Assembly: GCA_022566355.1 (NCBI GenBank)
Contig: JADFJB010000073.1
Span: 8,698 to 23,404 of the forward strand
Origin: a candidate division KSB1 bacterium
GTDB taxonomy: Bacteria; Zhuqueibacterota; JdFR-76; DREG01
Direction: 5' to 3'
DNA: 14,707 nucleotides
Within the stretch, counting starts at the first letter, position 1, and every line of letters begins with the position of its first letter. Positions 6,321-14,396 of the stretch are shown here, in pieces. The translations under genes were made by a program, and so were the position numbers. The notes under the pieces were generated by a model that made no database searches, had not been told where the DNA came from, and saw nothing but the letters and a program-made list of their open reading frames with translations.

Positions 6321-9095
6321 ATGGCTGTGCAGCCAGACAGAACAATAGGCCAGTATAACATTCTCGAACGGTTTCTGAACCTGCGACGCAGTGATTTGAA
6401 GCGTGGTTTGCCTCTTTTTTTCTACCATTTTTTAATCATATCCAGCCTTGTCATCGGGCAAATCGTTCGCGATACACTGTTCCTGGAGCGATTTGAAGCG
6501 GTGCACCTTCCCTACGTGGACATGACTATAGCCGGAGTTGTACTGTTTGTGGTTACAGGCTACACCTACTTCAGACGATATGTCAGTTTGTCAACGCTGC
6601 AGATAGGAAGCTTATTTGGCTTTGCAGTAATTGCCGGTCTGTTCTGGCTGAGTACCTGGATCTACCAATGGACCTGGCTGTATCCATCACTTTACATTTG
6701 GGTAGGAATTCTGGGCGTACTGGCACCAGTCCAGATGTGGATTCTCATTATTCATCTCCTCAGTGTCCGTAACAAACGATTGCTGGGAATTGTAACCAGC
6801 GGTGGTATTGCAGGAGGGCTGGCAGGATTTTTATCTCGGGTGATCGTACAACGCTTTGAAGCCGAACACCTGCTCTTTGTCATGATGATTCTTTTAGCAG
6901 GGTGTGGGGTGCTGGTAATGTGGATAATACGACAATGGCGCCCGACTCTACTTGAAATGGAGTTTATTGACGATGAGAATCAACCTGATCGTTCTTTGAA
7001 CCTGCGTAAAAACTATCAACAAATCCGTACTTCATCACATCTAAAAATGATCGCCGCATTGGTCTTTCTGTCAGCGATTGTAACTTACATTGCAGGTTGG
7101 CAGTTCAAAGCGATCGCTGCTGATTCGTTCACCATGAAAAATGACTTGGCCGCTTTTTTCGGGACATTCCACGGCTATGTCAGCATACTGGGATTCCTTA
7201 TTGCTCAAATACTAACACCCCGGTTACTGTCATTTAGTTTGAGTGTCGCCCTGGTGATCCTGCCATCGGTCCTGTTAGCAGGAACTTTTGGCGTCCTCGC
7301 CTGGGGCACGCTCTGGTCAATCACATTTCTTAAGGGAAGTGATAAAATTTTGCGTTATTCCATTGAAAAACCGGCTGTTGAATCCCTGTATTTCCCTATT
7401 CCACCACAATTGATGACCCAGGTAAAGATGTTCATCGATACAGTGAGTTGGCGCCTGGGAGACGGACTGGCTGCTCTTATTGTGTTTATTTTTGTCACAG
7501 TTTTGCATTTAAGCGCTCGACAGATCAGTTGGATTACCCTTCCGCTCCTAGCCGTTTGGTTGATCGTCGTTTTTGTAGCACGGCACCGTTATGTGGAAAC
7601 CCTGGGTGAAAGTCTGCACCAGCATCGCCTTGATGCTGAACTCTCAACAACACAAACACTGGATCGTACAACCACGGAAATGATCGCAGCCAGGTTAGGG
7701 GCTGAAGACAAGGATGAGATTCTGTATGCGCTTAATCTGCTTGGTTCAGAGCAGTATTCAACAGTTCACCCTGCAGTTCGTGATCTTTTAGCTCACCCTG
7801 CAGCCGAAGTCCGTGAAAAGGCACTTTCGATATTGAATGCAGCAGGAGACACCAGCGTGATTTCCAGAATAGATCATTTACTGCATGACGAGAACCTTGG
7901 GGTACGCACCGAAGCGCTGCTTTTTCTGGCGCATCATACCCAGATCGATCCATTGGAACGTATTCAAAAATTGGGCGACTTTCCGGATTTTACGATCCGT
8001 TCAGCCATAATCACCTACCTGGCCCGTTCCGGCGATCCTAAAAACCTTGACCCGGCCCGCCAGCTCCTTGATGCGATGGTGCAGGAACAGGGACCCGATC
8101 AACTCCGTACCCGTATGGAGGCTGCTCGATTGATCGGTTCATTACCTGATGTTTTTGCAGAGCAGCTGGAAACCTTGTTGAATGATCCAAATACTGATGT
8201 TGCCAGCCAGGCCATTCTGGAGATAAAACCTACAACCACGCCACGCATCATCAGAGCTGTGATGGAAAAACTCGGCGATCCGGATCTTACTGCAAGGGCT
8301 GCTGATTCCCTGGGACAATTTGGTGATGGCATTGTGGACCTGTTGTATGAACGATTGCTGGATGCTTCTGTAGCCATAGAGATGAGGCGAGAGATACCGG
8401 GAGTTCTACTGCGCATTGGCACACCAAAGGCAAATCAAATGTTGATCGAAAGCCTATTTTCATCTGACACGAAACTTCGATTACAGGTGATCACTTCCCT
8501 GACCAGCCTGCAGAGCCGGCACCCAGAATTTGAGCTGGATAACCAAGCAATTGAGACCATACTGGTTGCTGAAATCGTTGGGCATTTCCGCTCGTACCAG
8601 GTTCAGGAGTCCCTGGAAAATAATTTGGATGACGATGAGACGATACTTAATGCATTGCAAGAATCCATGCAACAAGACATTGAACGGATCTTTCATTTGA
8701 TCAAATTGCTTTATCCAAAACATGATCTCCATAGCGCATATTTTGGCATTCAATCGGAAAATGTAAAAGTTCGAGATAATGCGCTGGAATTTCTGGAGCA
8801 AATCCTGAAGCCGGAATTGCGCAACCTTTTAGTTCCTGTACTGGATCCGGAAGTAAGTTTCGCTCAACGGGTAAAATTGGCGAACCGACTGATCGGTACG
8901 ACTATAGAGACCCCTACTGAGGCTATACTCACTCTCCTGGATAATCCTGAGCCCTGGTTAAAATCCTGTGCAGCTTATACGATTGGTATTTTGAATCTAA
9001 CTTCTCTGGAGGACAAACTTGACGAATGCCTTGAGCATTCCGATCCATTATTGCGTGAAACCGCAAAACAGGCGAAACAACGCTTGCAGCGTTAA
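6321..9095 (+). CDS. Npt/ADP-ATP-translocase-like membrane transporter fused to HEAT repeats
   Basis: A 924-residue two-part protein. Residues about 30-420 contain 11-12 membrane helices; the first (LPLFFYHFLIISSLVIGQIV then RDTLFLERF) is typical of Npt1/Npt2 (TlcA-like) nucleotide transporters. Residues about 445-920 are cytoplasmic tandem alpha-helical HEAT repeats with recurring units such as HPAAEVREKALSILNAAGD, DENLGVRTEALLFLA and DPNTDVASQAILEI, ending in QAKQRLQR. Free-living bacteria carry such fusions without importing host ATP, so the substrate is open. The membrane half may be a scaffold or transporter, with the repeats as a protein-docking arm. The ATG at 6321 directly follows AGGA, too close for a normal ribosome binding site, yet the frame is closed by a TGA shortly upstream and no better start exists. 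Confidence 0.82.
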   Translation: MAVQPDRTIGQYNILERFLNLRRSDLKRGLPLFFYHFLIISSLVIGQIVRDTLFLERFEAVHLPYVDMTIAGVVLFVVTGYTYFRRYVSLSTLQIGSLFGFAVIAGLFWLSTWIYQWTWLYPSLYIWVGILGVLAPVQMWILIIHLLSVRNKRLLGIVTSGGIAGGLAGFLSRVIVQRFEAEHLLFVMMILLAGCGVLVMWIIRQWRPTLLEMEFIDDENQPDRSLNLRKNYQQIRTSSHLKMIAALVFLSAIVTYIAGWQFKAIAADSFTMKNDLAAFFGTFHGYVSILGFLIAQILTPRLLSFSLSVALVILPSVLLAGTFGVLAWGTLWSITFLKGSDKILRYSIEKPAVESLYFPIPPQLMTQVKMFIDTVSWRLGDGLAALIVFIFVTVLHLSARQISWITLPLLAVWLIVVFVARHRYVETLGESLHQHRLDAELSTTQTLDRTTTEMIAARLGAEDKDEILYALNLLGSEQYSTVHPAVRDLLAHPAAEVREKALSILNAAGDTSVISRIDHLLHDENLGVRTEALLFLAHHTQIDPLERIQKLGDFPDFTIRSAIITYLARSGDPKNLDPARQLLDAMVQEQGPDQLRTRMEAARLIGSLPDVFAEQLETLLNDPNTDVASQAILEIKPTTTPRIIRAVMEKLGDPDLTARAADSLGQFGDGIVDLLYERLLDASVAIEMRREIPGVLLRIGTPKANQMLIESLFSSDTKLRLQVITSLTSLQSRHPEFELDNQAIETILVAEIVGHFRSYQVQESLENNLDDDETILNALQESMQQDIERIFHLIKLLYPKHDLHSAYFGIQSENVKVRDNALEFLEQILKPELRNLLVPVLDPEVSFAQRVKLANRLIGTTIETPTEAILTLLDNPEPWLKSCAAYTIGILNLTSLEDKLDECLEHSDPLLRETAKQAKQRLQR

Positions 9096-9145
9096 GAAGG
9101 ATGGTTAAACAAAAAAAATTTTAATCGAAAAAAGAGCATCCTGAG

Positions 9146-9270
9146 TAAGGGCTGTCCAAAAAGCTCGTAAAGAGTCAGTAACACGACATTCACGTCGCCG
9201 ATTTGAGGCTAGTTTCTCGACATAAATGTCGAGTTACGTATTTCCATGACCCTTTTTGGACAACCCCTTA
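9146..9270. mobile_element. MITE-like element with near-perfect terminal inverted repeats
   Basis: The ends are TAAGGGCTGTCCAAAAAG (9146-9163) and, on the other strand, TAAGGGGTTGTCCAAAAAG (9270-9252): one indel and one mismatch in 19 positions. If the outermost TA is taken as a duplicated target, the arms begin AGGG on both sides, as in TA-targeting IS630/Tc1-type insertions. The 125-bp body has no coding capacity and holds internal hairpins at 9184-9197 (CGAC...GTCG) and 9216-9233 (CTCGACAT-AA-ATGTCGAG). It lies 50 bases after the transporter-HEAT stop and might double as a terminator. Confidence 0.62.
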
Positions 9271-9373
9271 TCGAAGAGCTTAACCTGTATTCCTTAACGT
9301 AAATAACTAAAAGCAATCAATTGGTTTTTTGTTTGAGATTTGATACTTAATAGAAACATTAAAGGAATAAATC

Positions 9374-10648
9374 ATGACTACAAATAAATATCTGTTTCGG
9401 AAATCCGCGGCTAAAATGATAGTTTTCTTATTGTTTTTTTCGATTACCCTTGTCGGATTTAATACGAACCAATCCTCAGCTCAGCAGAGGCAGGGCATAA
9501 TCATATTCACACATGTCAATATCATTGATGGCATTTCAGCAGCACCCATCAGCAATGGATGGGTGGTTGTTTCAGACGGTAAGATTGAAAGCATGGGAGC
9601 GGGCGAACCTCAAATTCCTGACGAAGCCAAGGTCATAAACCTTCATGGCAAGTATCTACTTCCCGGTCTTATCGATGCACATGTCCACATTCGTACTTTT
9701 GATGCGGCTAATCGAGCCCTTATGTCTGGCGTAACAACTGTCCGGAGCATGGGTGTGTCGCATTTTATAGATGTCGGATTGCGTGAGTTGGCAGCATCCG
9801 GGAAGATCGAATCCCCGGAAATCCTGGCTGCCGGATATCATATAAGGCCAAAACTGGCTGACGAATTTTTCATAGACATTCCGGCGATGTCTGCCTTGAT
9901 GGAATCAGAAGTACATGGACCTGATGCAATGCGGAAAATGGGCAAAGTTATGGTAAAGCACGGCGTCAACTGGATTAAGACCAACGCCACTGCACGGGCC
10001 GGTCTCCCGAACACCGATCCTCGCGAACCCTATTATAATGAGGCAGAATTAAAAGCTCTCGTGGAAGAAGGAGCCACAAGTAACATTCCTGTTGCAGCAC
10101 ATGCGCACGGCGATGAAGGAGGCCGTGCAGCTGTTCTTGCCGGCGTTCGCAGTATCGAACACGGTACATACTTGAGCAAAGAAACACTCTCCATCATGGT
10201 TGAAAAAGGAACTTACCTGGTCCCAACCATCGCTGTAGTTGCAGATTTGGCACAACCGGGCGGAGATTATGATAATCCACTACTTCAGATTCGCGGCAGG
10301 CACATGCTGCCGCGTATTCGCCAAACTGCAGAAACTGCCCACAAACTCGGCGTCAAAATTGTGGCCGCAACCGATACTGGTTATCGCCCGGGGAGTGTCC
10401 TGAGGCTATCCCAGGAACTTGAAGAGCTGGTTGGCATCGGCCTTTCACCGCTGCAAGCAATCAAAGCAGCAACCAGTCTCGCCGCAGAATTGTTGGGCGT
10501 GGATGATCACACAGGCAGAATAGCCGCCGGTTTTGATGCTGATATTCTTGTGGTTGAGCAAAATCCCCTGGAAAACATTGGTGCGTTACACGATCCATTG
10601 ATCATTGTAAACAACGGCAAGATCGTACTGAACAGAACGGAGTGGTAA
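9374..10648 (+). CDS. Exported metal-dependent amidohydrolase (Xaa-Pro dipeptidase/imidazolonepropionase-like)
   Basis: A 424-residue amidohydrolase-superfamily enzyme with an N-terminal signal peptide (hydrophobic 15-29, likely cut near SSA|QQRQ at 36-37). Metal-centre residues are in order: DAHVH with H103 and H105; the likely carboxylated lysine K202 in NWIKTNATARAG; H243/H245 in AAHAHGDEGG; H263 in SIEHGTYL; and D344 in AATDTG. The C-terminus closes the small beta domain with AAGFDADILVVEQNPLENI. This layout matches prolidase-like amidohydrolases (Sgx9260-type), which cleave dipeptides or N-acyl amino acids, here probably in the periplasm. AAAGGA precedes the ATG by eight bases. It converges on ygfK with 65 bases between the stops. 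Substrate specificity is inferred from family only. Confidence 0.85.
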   Translation: MTTNKYLFRKSAAKMIVFLLFFSITLVGFNTNQSSAQQRQGIIIFTHVNIIDGISAAPISNGWVVVSDGKIESMGAGEPQIPDEAKVINLHGKYLLPGLIDAHVHIRTFDAANRALMSGVTTVRSMGVSHFIDVGLRELAASGKIESPEILAAGYHIRPKLADEFFIDIPAMSALMESEVHGPDAMRKMGKVMVKHGVNWIKTNATARAGLPNTDPREPYYNEAELKALVEEGATSNIPVAAHAHGDEGGRAAVLAGVRSIEHGTYLSKETLSIMVEKGTYLVPTIAVVADLAQPGGDYDNPLLQIRGRHMLPRIRQTAETAHKLGVKIVAATDTGYRPGSVLRLSQELEELVGIGLSPLQAIKAATSLAAELLGVDDHTGRIAAGFDADILVVEQNPLENIGALHDPLIIVNNGKIVLNRTEW

Positions 10649-10677
10649 GAGGATTTGAAACAAACATCTTCTAACCA

Positions 10678-10722
10678 CGAGATGAATCTCGCGTTACAAA
10701 TGTAACGTGACATTTATGTCAC
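10678..10722. repeat. Three back-to-back perfect palindromic hairpins between convergent genes
   Basis: Three perfect palindromes stand end to end: CGAGAT-GA-ATCTCG (10678-10691), CGTTACA-AA-TGTAACG (10692-10707) and GTGACAT-TT-ATGTCAC (10707-10722). The last overlaps the ygfK stop codon at 10714-10716. They fill the gap between the convergent amidohydrolase and ygfK genes and could form a bidirectional transcription stop. There is no T-run after them, and three different stems in tandem is not how ordinary terminators are built. Confidence 0.7.
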
Positions 10723-12921
10723 AGCCACATTCACATAATTCACTTGTTCTGCATTCAAAACCCCTTTCACAATTACAGCTGTTGTCAAGTAATTTCTAAA
10801 GTCTAAAACATGGCCTTCCCTATCGCTAATCAAGGCTATTTTTTGCAGTACCTCGTGGGTTGTAGCATCACATTCAATTTCTATAATATCGTCGGTAAAT
10901 CGGGATCGACTATCGATAGAATCATATATATAAGTATATGCCTTGCCAAGAATTCTACACAGTGCATGGATTAAATCATTTTGTTTTTCAATATAGAAGC
11001 CATCGAGATTGTTATGCCTATGAAAACTCGCAGCGCTGCCAAAAAACCGTGGTTTCTCGATGAAAGGGCCGCCATCTTCCGGACAAAAAATATCACAGTT
11101 GCCGCAATCATTACAGAAATCAGAAAAATTTGCGATTTGATGGGATGCAGCGATGGTAAAAACTCCTCCTGGCTCCTCGACAACATTCCGATCTTTAATT
11201 TTAAATAGTGAATATTCGATTTCAAGAGGTTCGATTTCATAGCTGAAATTGGCGTCATTAGGGCAAACAGGAATACACTTATCACAATTGATGCAGTCAA
11301 ATAATTTAAGATAGCTGCCAATTTTCCTGGGTGTTTTCACATTTTTCTCATTGCGGTAGCGAGGATCATTATAGATTTTCTGCAAAACATTCTCGGTATT
11401 TAATACCGCAGTTGTTTGTACCCAGTTTTGGTACAATGGTTGTAAAATATCATTTATAGGTTCAACTCGTTTTGGATTTATTTTGTTAATTACTTGCAAA
11501 AGTTTAGTGAGCGATACATTGTATTTCCCTTCATCAGGAAGACTTTGTTTTTCAATGGAATCCTGCCAGTTTGAATGTGCTAATTCCAGGTAATCCGTTA
11601 CAGTTGATTTTAAATTCGAATCCAAATCGTTGCCATTCTGAAATAGCATATCCATTGCACCGTCACAAACCAATTTTGCTGATTCGGCCGCATTGCCATT
11701 CGAGGCCAGGATAAATTGATCGACATTCATAGCCTTCACTTTTCCCATACTCGCGTGTAAACTCCCCATGTATTTATGCAATCGGCCGTAGCCGCCGGGA
11801 CGCAGTAAATCCGTACAAGTTGTAACTGGAACCAATCCGCAAGATAAGGCATCGGCAAAATTGCGCTGGTCAATCCCGGCAGCAAAAGATATGGGAATTT
11901 CCGTGCCAAATATCTTGCGCCATTCATGTACAAGGGTCATTGCCAGCACATTCAGAGGTTCGCCGGAGAGGTACATGATCTCGTCTTCAAAAAACTCGTT
12001 TTGGTTAATGACTTCGAGTGTATTGGAAAACTTGACACCGACATGCCGGCTCTTTTTTTCTGCGATCTTTTGCAATCGTTTTACGATTTCCACACCTTCA
12101 TCCCAAGAGATGCCATTTTCATATGCATTAGGATTGACCTTAATTTTGTGGTAGCCTAAGCGGCCATACAAAATTTCTTCCAGCTTTTCTTTTCCTAACA
12201 TGGGAGGATTCATCTTGATGATGACATCGAAATCCATTTCAGTAATGAGAAATTCCACAATTTGTTCGATTTCATTGGCAGGACAACCATGAAAAGTGGA
12301 CAAAGTAATACTTCCCGACAACTTCGTTTTAAAAGGCAGGTTGCGAAATTCAGAAAATTCAGATGGAATCTGCTCCACAAATCGATCTACCAACCGATCA
12401 GCATTCTTCATTGTCGACAACCAATTGCGCACTTTTTTTGTGGTGATGCCGGCCAGATCATAGCCAACGCTGATATCAAAAATGGTTGGTCCTGGATCCG
12501 TTTCGAGAATATTAGCAGCCGTCAGAATTTCGATCAGGATATGGGCAGCAACGTATTCGCGCAGAGATTCCTCCATGCGCAATTCCTGGGACCATTCCAC
12601 ATTATGGCCGATATTGCGTACATCTATGCATGGCCGGGAAATTTTTAAGCGGTCAAGGATCTGGATGGTCTTGAGTTCCATGATCCGTGAACCGCCCAAC
12701 CAGGCAAGAACGATGTTTTGTGCAAGCTGGGTTTGCGGACCGGATGCAGGTCCTAGCGGCGTGGCTGCTTCTCTGCCGCAAAAAGAAACCCGGGTGTCAA
12801 ATTCTTTTGACTGCTGAAAAAACAATCGTTCCGGTAAGTCGAATATTCTCTTGTTTTTTTCAAACTCCAGGAAAGCACGCTTCAACAGAAGCGGGAACGA
12901 CATGGGGTATAATTCAGCCAT
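10714..12921 (-). CDS. ygfK: YgfK-like Fe-S oxidoreductase, short form without a flavin/NAD(P) domain
   Basis: A 735-residue protein strongly resembling the N-terminal part of E. coli YgfK (putative selenate reductase/dihydropyrimidine dehydrogenase-like subunit): ATPLGPASGPQTQLAQNIV at 53-71, MELKTIQILDRL at 81-92, CID and HNVEWSQEL near 98-114. Residues 1-430 form a dihydroorotate dehydrogenase-like barrel with STFHGCPANEIEQ at 208-220 and DLLRPGGYGRLHKY at 371-384. Two [4Fe-4S] motifs follow: C543, C546, C549, C553 and C603, C606, C609, C613. The E. coli protein is about 1,030 residues with a GltD-like FAD/NAD(P) domain; no GxGxxG motif exists here, so electrons must come from a separate partner. 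Neighbouring ssnA supports a role in anaerobic purine catabolism. The start is uncertain: no clear Shine-Dalgarno, and M7 is an alternative. Confidence 0.85.
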   Translation of the reverse strand: MAELYPMSFPLLLKRAFLEFEKNKRIFDLPERLFFQQSKEFDTRVSFCGREAATPLGPASGPQTQLAQNIVLAWLGGSRIMELKTIQILDRLKISRPCIDVRNIGHNVEWSQELRMEESLREYVAAHILIEILTAANILETDPGPTIFDISVGYDLAGITTKKVRNWLSTMKNADRLVDRFVEQIPSEFSEFRNLPFKTKLSGSITLSTFHGCPANEIEQIVEFLITEMDFDVIIKMNPPMLGKEKLEEILYGRLGYHKIKVNPNAYENGISWDEGVEIVKRLQKIAEKKSRHVGVKFSNTLEVINQNEFFEDEIMYLSGEPLNVLAMTLVHEWRKIFGTEIPISFAAGIDQRNFADALSCGLVPVTTCTDLLRPGGYGRLHKYMGSLHASMGKVKAMNVDQFILASNGNAAESAKLVCDGAMDMLFQNGNDLDSNLKSTVTDYLELAHSNWQDSIEKQSLPDEGKYNVSLTKLLQVINKINPKRVEPINDILQPLYQNWVQTTAVLNTENVLQKIYNDPRYRNEKNVKTPRKIGSYLKLFDCINCDKCIPVCPNDANFSYEIEPLEIEYSLFKIKDRNVVEEPGGVFTIAASHQIANFSDFCNDCGNCDIFCPEDGGPFIEKPRFFGSAASFHRHNNLDGFYIEKQNDLIHALCRILGKAYTYIYDSIDSRSRFTDDIIEIECDATTHEVLQKIALISDREGHVLDFRNYLTTAVIVKGVLNAEQVNYVNVAVT

Positions 12922-12950
12922 TGGTTAATCTGTATTATTCATAAATTCTG

Positions 12951-13085
12951 CTACCAAGACTCTAAGACACTAAGATTACATAACTTAGAAGAACTACGAT
13001 TAAAAACTGAGTTTCTTTCGATTAATTTTATAAAACTTATTTTCTTCTTTTTTTTCAATACTTTGCGCCTTCGAGCCTTTGTGGC
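12951..13085. repeat. Imperfect inverted repeat between ygfK and ssnA
   Basis: The left arm reads CTACCAAGACTCTAAGACAC from 12951. The right arm, read on the other strand from 13085, is CGCCACAAAGGCTCGAAGGC. After a three-base offset 13 of 18 positions agree between AGACTCTAAGACACTAAG and AGGCTCGAAGGCGCAAAG. About 80 AT-rich bases separate the arms. The element fills the 179-base spacer between the two genes. I recall similar phrases between genes in many unrelated bacteria, but I cannot verify that here. Confidence 0.5.
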
Positions 13086-13100
13086 GATAAATTGTTCAGG

Positions 13101-14396
13101 TTAATCGATCTCTGCCATTTTTTGCCATAATCTCCGTGCAACCGGCAGCGCTTTTGCGTATAGCTCTTTGATGTCCAATTTCTGCCATTCATTTTCAAAA
13201 ATAATCCACTCACCATTCACCATCACACTTTCAACCATGGATGACCGCAATCCGAACAAAAAGTGACCCGCAAGGTTTTCATCAGTCATGGGGGTCGGAG
13301 AATCATAATCTAAAATTACCAGATCTGCTGCCGAACCTGCAGTAAAAGAACCGAATGGCAGGTCAAACAGTTCGCTCAATAGATGATTGCCCTGGTGCAG
13401 CATTGCCACAATCGTTTGCGGACTCACTCCATTTCGACTATCCTGGTTTTTGAAATAGGCAATCTTCGTCTCTTCGATCATATCTGCCGGGAAACCGTCT
13501 GTTCCAATTGCAGCGCGATTGCCAAATTTCTCGATCGAAGCATGACCAACAGCATTATTCATATTGGACCTGGGGTTATGGAGCAACCATGCGCCGGATT
13601 TTTGTGCCCAAAGCAATTCAACTTCTGATAAATGAATATTGTGGGCGAATAAGCTTTTTGAATGCAACAGGTTGACTTTTTCCAGGCGCTCAATGATAGA
13701 AATGCCATATTGATTCCTTGCGTCATCGACATCGCAGCCATCTTCGGCGACATGAATATGAATTCCTGAATTCATAGAATTGGCTAAATCCGCACATTTT
13801 TCTAATGACTCGTCATTCAAAGTGAAAGAAGCATGGCCGCCAACAATACCTGCTGATAATGTGTCTTTCTGTTTTTTCAGGAAGCGTTCATTTTCAGCCA
13901 ATCCGGCATCTCGTTTTTCCTTCCCTCCCCTATCCGTTGTCTCATAACAAAGCAAACGGCGAATTCCGATTTTTCCCAGGGCATCATCTATAATATCCAA
14001 TGATCCATCAATAGTATTTGGCGAAGCATGGTGATCGACCAAAGTCGTAGTGCCGCATTGGATGGCTTCCATACCGCCGATAAGAGCGCTGTAGTAAATG
14101 CTTTCTTCATCCAGTGCACGATCCAAACGCCACCATACTTTTTGTAAGATCTCAAGAAAATTTCTGGGTGACTCTTTAGGAGGAGGCATCCCTCTTGCCA
14201 GCGATGAATAAAGATGCGTATGGGCACAGACAAAACCCGGAAGGATCATTTTTCCATGCAGATCAATGATTTGCTCGTTCGAAGCATTCGGAATTTCCTT
14301 CTCAACGACAGCTATCTTTCCATCAACAATCCTGATATCTCTTTTTTGGATGGATGGAGGTTGCAGGCAAGTTAATAATGCGTTTTTTAGAATCAT
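13101..14396 (-). CDS. ssnA: SsnA-like aminohydrolase (amidohydrolase superfamily)
   Basis: A 431-residue cytoplasmic amidohydrolase closely matching E. coli SsnA in length (about 440) and motifs. Seen are LPGFVCAHTHLYSSLARG with H59 and H61, VWWRLDRALDEESIYYSALI at 87-106, TTLVDHHASPNTIDGSL at 117-133, CYETTDRGG at 150-158, HIHVAEDG with H213/H215, AHNIHLSE with H252/H255, and IGTDGF with D300. The WWRLDRALDEE and DHHASP signatures separate it from guanine deaminase or TrzA relatives. In gut anaerobes ssnA belongs, with ygfK, hyuA, ygeW/X/Y and xdh genes, to a cluster needed for uric acid breakdown; its exact reaction is, to my knowledge, not settled. It lies upstream of ygfK on the same strand, separated by a 179-base repeat-bearing spacer. 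No strong ribosome binding site precedes the ATG. Confidence 0.88.
   Translation of the reverse strand: MILKNALLTCLQPPSIQKRDIRIVDGKIAVVEKEIPNASNEQIIDLHGKMILPGFVCAHTHLYSSLARGMPPPKESPRNFLEILQKVWWRLDRALDEESIYYSALIGGMEAIQCGTTTLVDHHASPNTIDGSLDIIDDALGKIGIRRLLCYETTDRGGKEKRDAGLAENERFLKKQKDTLSAGIVGGHASFTLNDESLEKCADLANSMNSGIHIHVAEDGCDVDDARNQYGISIIERLEKVNLLHSKSLFAHNIHLSEVELLWAQKSGAWLLHNPRSNMNNAVGHASIEKFGNRAAIGTDGFPADMIEETKIAYFKNQDSRNGVSPQTIVAMLHQGNHLLSELFDLPFGSFTAGSAADLVILDYDSPTPMTDENLAGHFLFGLRSSMVESVMVNGEWIIFENEWQKLDIKELYAKALPVARRLWQKMAEID

Noticed and set aside
9374-10648. The exported amidohydrolase as a member of the ygfK-ssnA purine cluster.
   Set aside because: It is on the opposite strand, has a signal peptide and belongs to the prolidase-like branch, so a shared pathway is not supported.
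10678-10722. A CRISPR-like or direct-repeat array.
   Set aside because: The three units are palindromes with different sequences and no spacers; there are no repeated identical units.
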